Assembly: GCF_015624425.1 (NCBI RefSeq)
Contig: NZ_CP049919.1
Location: forward strand, 1,240,001 to 1,304,000
DNA length: 64,000 bases
From: Roseateles sp. DAIF2
GTDB taxonomy: Bacteria; Pseudomonadota; Gammaproteobacteria; Burkholderiales; Burkholderiaceae_C
Reading direction: 5' to 3'
Part shown: in pieces, positions 18,101-27,278 of the stretch
How positions within the stretch are numbered: position 1 is the first letter of the stretch
How the letters are laid out: every line of letters starts with the position of its first letter
Notes under the pieces: model-generated
The model's database searches: none
Told to the model about the DNA's origin: nothing
What the model saw: the letters and a program-made list of their open reading frames with translations, nothing else
Program-made: the position numbers and the translations under genes

Positions 18101-18805
18101 ATGCCCACCATGGATTTTGTCGAGGTCTACGACGAGGTGCTGGACGCCGCCACCTGCCGGCAGCTGATCGAGCGCTTCGAGGCCAGCGGCCAGGCGCAGC
18201 GCGGCAGCACCGGCAGCGGCGTCGACCTGAGCCTGAAGGACAGCTGGGACATCCAGCTCGACCAGTCGAGCGGCTGGGCCGATGCGCGGCAGCTGCTGAA
18301 CGATGCGGTGCTGGGCGGCTTCCGGCATTACCTGCGCCGCTATGCCCATGTGGCGCTGGCGCCGCTGCAGCTCAAGCAGCGCCAGCCCTCGGGCGCGCTG
18401 ACGGTGGTCGAGGCGGCCGATGTGGCGGAGATGAAGGACGAACTGCTGACGGCGCTGGTCGCCAAGGTGTTCCGCCCCGGCGGCATCAATCTGCAGAAAT
18501 ACCTGGCGGACCAGGGCGGCTATCCCTACTGGCACAGCGAGCAATACCCGAAGGACGACCGCGGCGAGACCCTGCACCGCGCCCTGCTGTGGACGATCTA
18601 CCTGAACGACGGCTTTGCGGCCGGCGAGACCGAGTTTCTCTACCAGCAGCGCAAGATCCGACCCCGCACCGGCAGCCTGCTGATCGCGCCGGCGGCCTTC
18701 ACCCACACCCACCGCGGCAATATGCCGCGGGGCGGCAACAAGTACATCGCGACCAGCTGGCTGCTGTATCAGCGCGCCGAGGCGCTGTACGGCAAGGGGG
18801 CCTAG
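18101..18805 (+). CDS. 2OG-Fe(II) oxygenase (prolyl 4-hydroxylase-like)
   Basis: Predicted non-haem iron, 2-oxoglutarate-dependent dioxygenase of 234 residues. The double-stranded beta-helix core shows a facial-triad candidate H-x-E in YWHSEQYP and a distal His in THTHRGNMPRGGNKYIATSW, the last segment also offering basic residues for 2-oxoglutarate. Use of Glu rather than Asp as the carboxylate ligand is unusual but known in some branches. Substrate unknown; proline, protein or small-molecule hydroxylation are possible. Start MPTMDF at 18101, or the in-frame ATG at 18110. It is divergent from the nucleotidase gene, and its stop is one base from the convergent gspF stop. Confidence 0.8.
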   Translation: MPTMDFVEVYDEVLDAATCRQLIERFEASGQAQRGSTGSGVDLSLKDSWDIQLDQSSGWADARQLLNDAVLGGFRHYLRRYAHVALAPLQLKQRQPSGALTVVEAADVAEMKDELLTALVAKVFRPGGINLQKYLADQGGYPYWHSEQYPKDDRGETLHRALLWTIYLNDGFAAGETEFLYQQRKIRPRTGSLLIAPAAFTHTHRGNMPRGGNKYIATSWLLYQRAEALYGKGA

Positions 18806-18806
18806 C

Positions 18807-20027
18807 TCACTTCACCCAGGTGTTGAGCTGGATGATCGGCAGCAGCACGGCCAGCACGATCAGCATCACGATCGCGCCCATCGCGACGATCAGCAGCGGC
18901 TCCAGCAGGGTGGCCATGGCCATCGCGCGGCGCTGCACCTCGGTGCCGAGCTGGCGCGCGGCGCGCTCCAGCATCTGCGGCAGCTGGCCGGTCTGCTCGC
19001 CCAGGCGCGCGAACATCGCCAGGATGCCGGGGAAGCGCTTCTTGCCGGCCAGCACCGAACCGAGCGGCGCGCCCTCGCGCACCTGCACCAGCGCGTCCAG
19101 CGCATCGGCGCGCATCGCGCGGTTGGAGAGGGTCTCGGCCGCGGCCTGCAAGGCCTTCAGGATCGGCACGCCGGCGCCGGCCAACATCGCCAGGGTCGCG
19201 GCGAAGCGCGCGCCGTTGTAGCCGCGCGTGAGCCGCCCCATCAGCGGCAGCTTCAGCAGGGCCGCGTCGAAGCGCTCGCGGAAGGCGGCATTGCGCAGCG
19301 CCCAGGACAGGGCCGAGAAGCCGCCCGCCAGCAGGCCCAGCATCAGCCAGCCCCAGTGGCGCACGAAGTCGCTGAGCGCCAGCATCGCGACGGTCAGGAA
19401 GGGCAGGGCGCGCTTGCTGCCGGTGAACACGGTGGCGATCTGCGGCACCACATAGGTGACCAGGAAGATCACGATGACGACCGCGATCAGCGAGACGATG
19501 GCCGGATAGGCCATCGCGCCGATCAGCTTGGCACGCAGCTCCTGGCGTTGCTCCAGGTCGTCGGCCAGGCGCTCCAGCACCGCGCCCAGGGCGCCGCTCT
19601 GCTCGCCGGCGGCGACCACCGCGCGGTAGACCTCGTCGAACTCGCGCGGCGCGCTGGCCAGCGCGCGCGCGAAGGGCGCGCCGGCATTGACCTCGGCCTT
19701 CAGCTGCGCCAGCAGCTCGGCCTGGCGCTGGTCCTCGCTCTCGTCGGCCAGCGCGGTCAGCGCGCGCTCGATCGGCAGGCCCGAGCCGACCAGGCCGGCC
19801 AGCTGGCGTGTCCAGACCGACAGGGTGGTGGCGCTGAAGACGCGGCGCTTCATGAAACCGATGCCGCCCTGGGCCTCGGCGCCATGCTGCTCGACCGGCG
19901 CCACGCTCAGCGGCACCAGCTGCTGCGCGCGCAGCTGGGCGCGCGCGGCGCGGGCGTTGTCGGCCTCCAGCAGGCCGGTGCTGCTGCGGCCGGCGGCGTT
20001 CAGGGCTTCGTACTTGAAGGCGGGCAT
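18807..20027 (-). CDS. gspF: Type II secretion inner-membrane platform protein GspF
   Basis: Polytopic inner-membrane protein of the T2SS assembly platform, linking the GspE ATPase to the pseudopilus. The 406-residue length is typical. It has two repeated T2SSF domains (about 70-195 and 270-395), each with a membrane helix region: VSLIAVVIVIFLVTYVVP near 175, a middle helix pair near 225, and a C-terminal hydrophobic stretch near 380. The conserved N-terminus PAFKYEALNAAGRSSTGLLEA is present. Last gene of the minus-strand gsp run, nine bases after gspE. Confidence 0.96.
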   Translation of the reverse strand: MPAFKYEALNAAGRSSTGLLEADNARAARAQLRAQQLVPLSVAPVEQHGAEAQGGIGFMKRRVFSATTLSVWTRQLAGLVGSGLPIERALTALADESEDQRQAELLAQLKAEVNAGAPFARALASAPREFDEVYRAVVAAGEQSGALGAVLERLADDLEQRQELRAKLIGAMAYPAIVSLIAVVIVIFLVTYVVPQIATVFTGSKRALPFLTVAMLALSDFVRHWGWLMLGLLAGGFSALSWALRNAAFRERFDAALLKLPLMGRLTRGYNGARFAATLAMLAGAGVPILKALQAAAETLSNRAMRADALDALVQVREGAPLGSVLAGKKRFPGILAMFARLGEQTGQLPQMLERAARQLGTEVQRRAMAMATLLEPLLIVAMGAIVMLIVLAVLLPIIQLNTWVK

Positions 20028-20036
20028 GGCGGGCTA

Positions 20037-21458
20037 CTAGTCGCGGGTGACGCGCAGGACTTCCTCGGCCGAGGTGATGCCCTCGGCGATCAGGCGCTCG
20101 CCGTCCTCACGCATCGAGCGCAGGCCCTTGGCGCGCGCGGCGATCGCCAGCTCGCCCTCGGAGGCGCGCTGGTGCACCAGCGCGCGCAACTCGTCGTCCA
20201 GCACCATCAGCTCGTAGACGCCGGTGCGGCCGCGGTAGCCGGTCTGGCCGCAGGCCGGGCAGCCGACCGGATGCCAATGGCCATCGGGGCCCTGGCGCTT
20301 GCAGCCGTCGCACAGCTTGCGCACCAGGCGTTGGGCCTGCACGCCCAGCAGGCTGGAGCTGAGCAGGAAGGGCTCGACGCCCATGTCCATCAGGCGGGTT
20401 ACGGCGCTCGGCGCATCGTTGGTGTGCAGGGTGGCCAGCACCAGGTGGCCGGTCAGCGAGGCCTGGATCGCGATCTGCGCGGTCTCGTAGTCGCGGATCT
20501 CGCCGATCATGATCACGTCCGGATCCTGGCGCAGGATCGCGCGCAGCGCCTTCGCGAAGGTCAGGTCGATCTTGCTGTTGACCTGGGTCTGGCCGATGCC
20601 GGGCAGCTCGTACTCGATCGGATCCTCGACGGTCAGCACATTGGTGGTGCTGGTGTCGACCGTCTGCAGCGAGGCATAGAGGCTGGTCGTCTTGCCGGAG
20701 CCGGTCGGGCCGGTGACCAGCACGATGCCATGCGGTTGCTGCACCACGCGCTTGAAGGCGGACAGCACCTCGCCACTCATGCCCAGGCCTTCCAGGGTGA
20801 ACTTCGATTCGGTCTTGTCCAGCAGGCGCAGCACCGCGCGCTCGCCATGCGCCGAGGGCAGGGTGGAGACGCGCACGTCGATCGCGCGGCCGCCGATGCG
20901 CAGCGAGATGCGGCCGTCCTGCGGCAGGCGCTTCTCGGCGATGTCCAGCTCGGCCATGATCTTCAGACGCGAGATCAGCGCGGCATGCAGGCCGCGCTTG
21001 GGCTGCACCACCTCGCGCAGGGTGCCGTCGACGCGAAAGCGCACCGAGGAGGCGCGCTCGAAGGGCTCGATATGGATGTCGCTGGCGCCGTCCTTGGCGG
21101 CCTGGGTCAAGAGCGCATTGAGCATGCGGATGATCGGCGCGTCGTTGGCCGCCTCCAGCAGGTCCTCGACCGCCGGCAGGTCCTGCATCATGCGCGACAG
21201 GTCCACCGCGCTCTCGACCTCGCCCACCACCACCGCGGCGCTCGACTCGCTGCCGGCATAGGCGCTGTTGATGCGCTCGGCCAGGGTGGCCCGGGCCTCA
21301 TGCTCGAGCCGGTCCAGCGCATAGAGGCGCTGCACCTCGGACAGGGTGGCCAGCGCCACCTCGGGCGCGGCCCACAGGGTCAGCTGGTTGCCGTCGTCCT
21401 CCAGCAGCACGGTGTTGGCCTTGGCATAGGCATAGGGCAGGGGGTGGCGGATGGCCAT
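20037..21458 (-). CDS. gspE: Type II secretion ATPase GspE
   Basis: Cytoplasmic hexameric ATPase that powers pseudopilus assembly. In the 473 residues the Walker A motif GPTGSGKTT is at 250-258, the Asp box follows near 280 (VEDPIEYEL), Walker B (DVIMIGEIRD) is near 314-323 and the His box (TLHTNDA) near 343-349. A tetracysteine zinc motif (Cys383, Cys386, Cys400, Cys403) is kept, as in most GspE/PilB proteins. The N-terminal GspL-binding domain is short. Lies between gspD and gspF. Confidence 0.97.
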   Translation of the reverse strand: MAIRHPLPYAYAKANTVLLEDDGNQLTLWAAPEVALATLSEVQRLYALDRLEHEARATLAERINSAYAGSESSAAVVVGEVESAVDLSRMMQDLPAVEDLLEAANDAPIIRMLNALLTQAAKDGASDIHIEPFERASSVRFRVDGTLREVVQPKRGLHAALISRLKIMAELDIAEKRLPQDGRISLRIGGRAIDVRVSTLPSAHGERAVLRLLDKTESKFTLEGLGMSGEVLSAFKRVVQQPHGIVLVTGPTGSGKTTSLYASLQTVDTSTTNVLTVEDPIEYELPGIGQTQVNSKIDLTFAKALRAILRQDPDVIMIGEIRDYETAQIAIQASLTGHLVLATLHTNDAPSAVTRLMDMGVEPFLLSSSLLGVQAQRLVRKLCDGCKRQGPDGHWHPVGCPACGQTGYRGRTGVYELMVLDDELRALVHQRASEGELAIAARAKGLRSMREDGERLIAEGITSAEEVLRVTRD

Positions 21459-21470
21459 GGTCGCCGGTCC

Positions 21471-23687
21471 TCAGTTGCCCGGTGCCGAGGCGGGCGCCGC
21501 CGGCGTAGCCGGCACCGAGCCCGGCAGCGCGGGCAGCACCGGCGCGCCGGTCTCGGGCAGCACGGCGCTCTGGCGCGGCTGGGCATTCTGCTGGTTGGCG
21601 CGGATCGCCTCGTAGCGGTCCAGGGTCAGCTGGTCCAGGCTGCGCTGGTCGCGCATCACCACCGGGCGCAGGAACACCATCAGATTGGACTTAACCCGTT
21701 TGCGGTTCTCGCTCCTGAACAGCTGGCCCAGCAGCGGGATGCTGGCAAGACCCGGCACCCGGTCGTCGCCGTCCTGGTATTCGTCCTTCATCAGGCCGCC
21801 CAGCACCATGATCTGGCCGTCGTCGACCACCACGGTGGTCTCGATCGCGCTCTTGTCGGTGGTCGGACCGCTGCTGGAGCTGCTGGTGCCGCCGACCACC
21901 GAGGAGTTCTCCTGGTAGACGGTCATGCGCACCGTGCCGCCCTCGCCGACCTGGCTGCGCACGCGCAGGGTCAGGCCAACGTCGCGGCGGTCGATGGTCT
22001 GGAAGGGGTTGACCGAACCGGTGCCGGTGCCGGTGTTGGTGAAGCTGCCGGTCACGAAGGGCACGTTCTGGCCGATCACGATCTTGGCCTCCTCGTTGTC
22101 CAGCGCCACCAGGTTCGGCGTCGACAGGATGTTGGCGCCGGTGTTGGCCTCGAGGAAATTGGCGATCGCGCCCAGGGTGTAGAAGCCGCCGATCTTCTGC
22201 AGCACGCCGATGTTCATCCCCTGCGGGAAGCCACCGGTTTTCAGCGCGTCCCCGATGCCGGCGCGGCCGTTGGCCACGGCGCCGGACAGGTTGATGATGT
22301 TCTGGTTGCCGCTGCCGAAATTGGTGCCGATGCCGCCGATCGTCGAGTCGCCCTTGTTGCCGGTGATGCCCTGCCATTGCACGCCGAACTGGCCCATCTT
22401 GCTGGCATCGACCTTGACGATCATCGACTCGACATGGATCTGCGCGCGCCGGCCGTCGAGCTGGTCGATCGCGGCGCGGATCTGGCGGTACAGCGGCTCG
22501 GGGGCGGTGATGATCAGCGAGTTGGTCGAGGGATCGGCCTGGATGAAGCCGCCGGTCGAGGGGCTGGCCGAGGCGGCCACCGGCGTCGTGGCCGCGGTGG
22601 AACCCTGGCTGCCGCTGTTGCTGCTGCTGGTATTGCTGCCGCCCAGGCCGCCGGCGGCGGCGCTGATCGTGCCCTGGCTGGCCGGGGTCAGCGAGCCACT
22701 GCCGCCGAAAGAACTGCTGCCCGAGCCGCTGCCGCCGGAGCCGCCGCCCGCACCGCCGCCGAAGGCGGCGCGCAGCACCGTGGCCAGCTTCACCGCGTCG
22801 GCATTCTTCAGGTAGACGACGCGGATATTGCCGGCGGCGTTGTTGTCCAGCGCCGGCTGGTCCAGCTTGTCGATCATCGCGCGCAGCGAGGCCATGCGCG
22901 CCGCATTGGGCGCGCGCAGGATCAGCGCATTGCTGCGCGGATCGGCCAGCACGCTGAGCCCGCTGCCGCCGCCGGCCTGGCCCGGTGCCCCGGGCACCGC
23001 ACCGCCGCCCTCGGCCAGCTTCTGCACCAGGGCCGCGATGTCGGAGGCCACCGCATGCTTGAGCGGCACCACCTCGAGATCGGTGCCGCTGGGTGTGTCC
23101 ATCGCCGCGATGATGCGCGACAGGCGCTGCAGGTTCTCGGCGTAGTCGGTGATCACCAGGCTGTTGTTGCCCGGGTTGGCGTTGATCGTGTTGTTCGGGC
23201 TGATCAGCGGGCGCAGCACCGCGACCAGGTTGTTGGCGTTCTCGTGGCTGAGCTTGTAGACCTGGGTCAGGATCTGGTCGCCGCGCTGCTTGCCACCCTC
23301 GCCGCCGACCACCACCGCGCTGGTCTGCAGCTTGGCATCGGCCTCCGGCACCACCTTGTACAGGCCACCGGATTCGACCACCGTGAAGCCCAGGCCGCGC
23401 AGGCCGGCCAGGTAGCTCAGATAGGCCTCGCGCACGCTCAGCGGCTGTTCGCTGTAGAGCGTGATCTGGCCCTTGACGCGCGGGTCGATCAGGAACTGGC
23501 GGTCCATCATCACGCCGATCGCGCGGGTCACCGCCTCGATGTCGGCATTGACGAAGTTCAATGTCACCGGGGTCTGGGCCTTCAGCGCGGGGCCGCGGGT
23601 CGCGGCCGGGGCCTGCGCGGCGGCCGGCGGGGCCAGCAGCAGCGCGGAGGACAGCGAAACCAGCAGGGGCAGGAGCTTGGCGGTCAT
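21471..23687 (-). CDS. gspD: Type II secretion outer-membrane secretin GspD
   Basis: Forms the outer-membrane channel of the T2SS. The 738-residue product has a signal peptide (about residues 1-24, ending AAAQA), N0-N3 domains, and a C-terminal secretin domain (about 450-680) with VPFVTGSFTN and MVLGGLMKDEYQDGDDRVPGLASIPLLGQLF. A long Gly/Ser-rich insertion (about 305-385) lies within the N3 region. The tail is Pro/Ala-rich. No lipobox is seen, so targeting may use a pilotin coded elsewhere. Lies between gspN and gspE. Confidence 0.96.
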   Translation of the reverse strand: MTAKLLPLLVSLSSALLLAPPAAAQAPAATRGPALKAQTPVTLNFVNADIEAVTRAIGVMMDRQFLIDPRVKGQITLYSEQPLSVREAYLSYLAGLRGLGFTVVESGGLYKVVPEADAKLQTSAVVVGGEGGKQRGDQILTQVYKLSHENANNLVAVLRPLISPNNTINANPGNNSLVITDYAENLQRLSRIIAAMDTPSGTDLEVVPLKHAVASDIAALVQKLAEGGGAVPGAPGQAGGGSGLSVLADPRSNALILRAPNAARMASLRAMIDKLDQPALDNNAAGNIRVVYLKNADAVKLATVLRAAFGGGAGGGSGGSGSGSSSFGGSGSLTPASQGTISAAAGGLGGSNTSSSNSGSQGSTAATTPVAASASPSTGGFIQADPSTNSLIITAPEPLYRQIRAAIDQLDGRRAQIHVESMIVKVDASKMGQFGVQWQGITGNKGDSTIGGIGTNFGSGNQNIINLSGAVANGRAGIGDALKTGGFPQGMNIGVLQKIGGFYTLGAIANFLEANTGANILSTPNLVALDNEEAKIVIGQNVPFVTGSFTNTGTGTGSVNPFQTIDRRDVGLTLRVRSQVGEGGTVRMTVYQENSSVVGGTSSSSSGPTTDKSAIETTVVVDDGQIMVLGGLMKDEYQDGDDRVPGLASIPLLGQLFRSENRKRVKSNLMVFLRPVVMRDQRSLDQLTLDRYEAIRANQQNAQPRQSAVLPETGAPVLPALPGSVPATPAAPASAPGN

Positions 23688-23691
23688 GCTC

Positions 23692-24528
23692 TTATCCGAT
23701 CGAAATGACGGAGCGCGCGCCCTGGCGGCGTCCGATGATGTTCAGGAGATTGTTCAGCGCGGCTTCGCGCTCCGGCGCCGCCTGGGCCTCGCCCTCGAAG
23801 CGCGCGCGGCCGTTGCTCAGGCTGCCCTGGCCGTTCAGCAGCAGGGCGCCGTCCAGGGTGCTCAGGCGCAGGGTCGAGACGCCGGCCGCGCCGGGATCGG
23901 CCGCGATGCTGAAGCGGTAGCTGCCCAGCGGCGCCACGGTGGCGATGCGCGAGGACAGGTTGACGAAGTCCAGATCCAGCTGGCCGCGCTGCACCCAGCG
24001 GCCCTGCGCCCATTCGAGCGCGAACTCGCGCGTCGCCAGGCGCATGCCGCCGCCGAGCTGCAGGGTGTTCCAGGGCGTGCCGAGGCCGCCCAGCCAGGCG
24101 GCCGGGAAGCGCGCCTGCCAGTCGCCGCCGGAGGGGTTGGGCGCGCTCAGCTCGAAGCGGCCCAGGCCCGGCTTCAGCAGCAGCTGCAGCTCGCCGTTCA
24201 GGCAGCAGGCCTGGCGCGCGCTGAACAGCAGGCCCAGGCCCTGCAGGCCGACCTTCCATTCGAGGCGGCCGGGCAGCACGCTGGCGTCGCGGCTGTCGGC
24301 GCCGCCGGTCAGCACCAGCAGGCCGGAGCCGTTCCAGACGCTGCCGCGGGTCTCGGCCAGCAGCAGATGGCCGCCGCTGGCCTGGTTCAGGCCGCGCGCC
24401 AGCCAACTGGCCGGTGCGAAGGCGACCAGCGCGATCAGCGCGCCGGCCAATGCGCCGCCGATGCTCCAGCGCCGCGAGGGGTTGCCATGGTGATGATGGG
24501 TCTTGGGTCCGGTGCTCATCGGCTTCAT
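23692..24528 (-). CDS. gspN: Type II secretion protein GspN
   Basis: Accessory T2SS protein present in only some systems. The 278 residues comprise a His-rich cytoplasmic start, one membrane helix (about 22-42), and a periplasmic beta-rich domain of the GspN family (PF01203) with VWNGSGLLVLTGG near 65. The ATG overlaps the gspM stop as ATGA, showing tight translational coupling and fixing the start. It ends four bases before gspD. Confidence 0.88.
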   Translation of the reverse strand: MKPMSTGPKTHHHHGNPSRRWSIGGALAGALIALVAFAPASWLARGLNQASGGHLLLAETRGSVWNGSGLLVLTGGADSRDASVLPGRLEWKVGLQGLGLLFSARQACCLNGELQLLLKPGLGRFELSAPNPSGGDWQARFPAAWLGGLGTPWNTLQLGGGMRLATREFALEWAQGRWVQRGQLDLDFVNLSSRIATVAPLGSYRFSIAADPGAAGVSTLRLSTLDGALLLNGQGSLSNGRARFEGEAQAAPEREAALNNLLNIIGRRQGARSVISIG

Positions 24529-25040
24529 GGCGCGGTTCCCAAGGCCAGCACGATGGTGCCGGAGTAGCCCTGCGGCCCGCGCTGCAGGCTGGCCTCGACC
24601 GGGCGCGCGCGCGCCGCGCCGCGCACCTCGGCGAGCCAGCTCTGCAGGGCCTCGCTGCCGACGCCGTTCAGGCTCAGCACCGCGCGGTCGCCGCTGACGT
24701 TCAGGCGCGCGCTCGTGCCCAGATGCTCGCTGGCCGCCTGCAGCGCCTGCCGGGCCTGGCTCGCCGGCACCATCGGCTGGGCGCGCAGCTCGCGCGTCTC
24801 CAGCGCCAGCGCCTGCATGGTCTGCAGCTGCGCGTCCAGCTGGGTCAGCTGGGCCGGCGTCTGGCGCAGGATGCGCAGCGCCGGCTGCACCGCCACGCTC
24901 CACAGCAGCAGCAGGCCCAGCGCGGCGCCGGCCAGCTGCAGCAGGCCGCGCTCGCGCGCGCCGAGGGCCTGCCAATGGTTCTGCAGGGCGATCCAGCGCT
25001 GGCCGGCCGGGCTGTCGGCATCGAGGAAACGAGGTTTCAT
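24525..25040 (-). CDS. gspM: Type II secretion protein GspM
   Basis: Bitopic inner-membrane protein that pairs with GspL in the assembly platform. The 171-residue product has a cytoplasmic N-terminus, a membrane helix (about 33-52, LLQLAGAALGLLLLWSVAV), a periplasmic coiled region and a ferredoxin-like C-terminal domain. Both ends overlap neighbours by four bases (ATGA with gspL upstream and gspN downstream), which supports the chosen ATG at 25040. Confidence 0.92.
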   Translation of the reverse strand: MKPRFLDADSPAGQRWIALQNHWQALGARERGLLQLAGAALGLLLLWSVAVQPALRILRQTPAQLTQLDAQLQTMQALALETRELRAQPMVPASQARQALQAASEHLGTSARLNVSGDRAVLSLNGVGSEALQSWLAEVRGAARARPVEASLQRGPQGYSGTIVLALGTAP

Positions 25041-26272
25041 AGGGTGCGGGCGCGGCTCAGGGCCATGCGGCCGTCGCTGACGTCGAGCTGCCAGCCTTCG
25101 CTCTGCAGCTGGTGGCGGAATTGCTGTATCTGCGCCTCGGTCCAGCCGGTGGCGGAGAGCTGCAGGCGGCCGGTCTCGAAGCTCAGCGCGTCGACCGGGC
25201 CGCGCTCCGGTGGCCAGGCGGTGGCGGCGGCCGATAGCAGGGTCTCGAAATCCTGCTCGCCGGCGCGGCCGGCATGAGCGCGCAACAGCTCGGTCTCGCG
25301 CTGCATCTGGATCGGCGCATCGAGGATGGCGCGCACCTGCGGATGGGCGCTGCGCAGGGTGGCCTCCAGCGCGGCGCGACGCTCCTCGACCTGGCGGTGC
25401 TGCTGCCAGGCCCAGAGGTTCAGCCCCAGCAGCTGCACCGCGATCAGGGCCGTGAGGCCCCAGCGCACCGGCTGCCAGCGCCGGCTCAGGAACACCTGCC
25501 AGAACTCGCGCAGCGCACGGATGCCGCGGGTGCGCGGCGCCAGCTCGAACTGGCGCAGGTCCCAGGGGCTCTGCAGCGCCTGCAGCGCGCGCTCGCCCTC
25601 GGTCAGCGGCGGCACCGCGGTGCCCAGCCAATGCTCGGCGGCCGGGATCACATTGGGTGCACCGCTCCATTGCGCCGACTGCACCAGGCTGGGCGGGAAC
25701 AGATCGCGCGCCAGGCTGCCGGCCAGGCACAGGGTGCTGGCACCCTCGGCATGGCTCCAGCGCAGCTGCAGGCCCTGGGGGCTCTCGAAGAAATGGCCGC
25801 GGGCGTGTTCGTCCGGCCAGGACAGCGGCACGATGCGGTCGACGAAGACCTGGGCCGCCTCCAGCTGGGCCAGCTGCTCCTGCAGCCAACCCCGGTGCGT
25901 CACCGCCACCCAGGCCGGCTCGCCGCCCAGCATCTCGGGCTCGACCGCGAAGTGCAGTTGCTCGGTATCGTCCAGCAGCGCCTCCTCCAGCAGGCCGCCC
26001 AGGGCGGCTCGCAGCTTGCCGCGGCCGGCGCGCGGGAGGGTCAGGCGTTGCCAGCCGATGTCGGCCTCGGCCGGCACGGCCAAGACGGTGTCGGCGCGCG
26101 GCAGCAGCGCGGGCGCGGCGCGGCCCTGCGATTCGACATGGCGGCCGTCCAGGCTCAGCACGAAGTCGTACTCGCGTCCCGCCTCGGCGCGGGGCGCGTC
26201 GGCGGGCGGGGCGTTGCGGCCCTGGGCACGCAGGCGGCTGCGCTGGGGCAGAAGGAGGATGAGGGTGCTCAT
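25037..26272 (-). CDS. gspL: Type II secretion protein GspL
   Basis: Inner-membrane protein that recruits the GspE ATPase. The 411 residues comprise an actin-like cytoplasmic domain (about 30-255), one membrane helix near 275-293 (WGLTALIAVQLLGLNLWAW) and a periplasmic ferredoxin-like domain. Its last bases overlap gspM as ATGA. A 55-base gap separates it from gspK, one of the few gaps in this operon. Confidence 0.93.
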   Translation of the reverse strand: MSTLILLLPQRSRLRAQGRNAPPADAPRAEAGREYDFVLSLDGRHVESQGRAAPALLPRADTVLAVPAEADIGWQRLTLPRAGRGKLRAALGGLLEEALLDDTEQLHFAVEPEMLGGEPAWVAVTHRGWLQEQLAQLEAAQVFVDRIVPLSWPDEHARGHFFESPQGLQLRWSHAEGASTLCLAGSLARDLFPPSLVQSAQWSGAPNVIPAAEHWLGTAVPPLTEGERALQALQSPWDLRQFELAPRTRGIRALREFWQVFLSRRWQPVRWGLTALIAVQLLGLNLWAWQQHRQVEERRAALEATLRSAHPQVRAILDAPIQMQRETELLRAHAGRAGEQDFETLLSAAATAWPPERGPVDALSFETGRLQLSATGWTEAQIQQFRHQLQSEGWQLDVSDGRMALSRARTL

Positions 26273-26327
26273 GTTCGGTGGGACATTCTAGGAGGAGGGC
26301 ATGACGCGCCGATAGCGGGTGATCCCC

Positions 26328-27278
26328 TCAGCGTGCAGCCTCCAGCACCAGGTTGACGCGCTGGCGGCTCAGCACCTGCATCTCCAGGTCGCGCCGGCGG
26401 ATCAGCGAGCGCTCCTCGAGCACACGTTCCTCCAGGCGCAGGCGGCCGCTGACATGGAAATAGTTGGAGGCGACGGACGCGCGCTCCGCGCTGAGCACGA
26501 CGGCCTGCGGCAGCTGGGTCTTGGCCTCCTCCAGGTTGCGGAACGGTGCGGTCTTGCGCACCTGCACCAGGCGCTGGGCCGAGGCCAGGTCCATGCCGTC
26601 GAACAGCGCGGCGATCACCTCGCGCGGCGCGGTGTTCAGGTTCACCGGCGTCGGGGTCGGCAGCAGGGTGACGAAGGGGCGCAGCCGCTCGATGGTCTCG
26701 GCCGACAGGCCCAGCCAACGCAGCTGGTCCAGCTCCCTTGGGCGCAGCGGCGCGGTGGCCATGTCGGGCTGCTCGGCGAAGGCGGCGCGCAGCTGGGTCA
26801 GCAGGCGGCCGGCGGTCTCGGCCGGCACGCCGGCGTTTTCGCACAGGCGCTCCAAGGTGCGCTGCTCCAGCGCGGCATCGGCCGGGCGCAGCAGGTTGCG
26901 CAGGTTGTACTGGGCCTGGGCATCGGCGATGCCGCCGGCCAGGAAGGCCTCCGGGCCATCCTGGGCGTTCTCGCGGTCGGCCGCCAGGAAGGTCGAGAGC
27001 CGCGCCTCGGCCAGCGGCACGGCCCAGATCTCGCCCAGATGGTCAACCGGCTCGTTGCGGTTGGCGCGCGCATCCTCGCGCAGGATCAGGCGAGCCCAGT
27101 CCAGCGCGCCCTGCAGGATCCAGGACGACTGCGCGCGCGCGCGGTCGGCCGCCTCGATCTCCACCGCGCGGTACTGGCGCCAGACCATCGCCGCGGCCAG
27201 GCTGGCCACCAGCGCGACGATCAGCATCGCGGTCAGCAGCGCGGTGCCGGCCTGGGCCTTGCGGGCGAGCCTCCTCAC
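26328..27278 (-). CDS. gspK: Type II secretion minor pseudopilin GspK
   Basis: Tip-capping minor pseudopilin, 316 residues. A short basic leader ends in RKAQAG before TALLTAMLIVALV; the usual Glu at position +5 is absent, a hallmark of GspK. The large alpha domain insertion typical of GspK follows the helix. The GTG start at 27278 overlaps the gspJ stop as GTGA; longer open sequence upstream belongs to gspJ in another frame. Confidence 0.92.
   Translation of the reverse strand: MRRLARKAQAGTALLTAMLIVALVASLAAAMVWRQYRAVEIEAADRARAQSSWILQGALDWARLILREDARANRNEPVDHLGEIWAVPLAEARLSTFLAADRENAQDGPEAFLAGGIADAQAQYNLRNLLRPADAALEQRTLERLCENAGVPAETAGRLLTQLRAAFAEQPDMATAPLRPRELDQLRWLGLSAETIERLRPFVTLLPTPTPVNLNTAPREVIAALFDGMDLASAQRLVQVRKTAPFRNLEEAKTQLPQAVVLSAERASVASNYFHVSGRLRLEERVLEERSLIRRRDLEMQVLSRQRVNLVLEAAR

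Noticed and set aside
19356..23708. A 1450-codon open frame on the plus strand, antisense to gspF, gspE and gspD
   Set aside because: It mirrors minus-strand codon structure in GC-rich DNA; its product is a low-complexity Ala/Gly/His/Gln/Arg mix with no domain, while the opposite strand encodes clear T2SS proteins.
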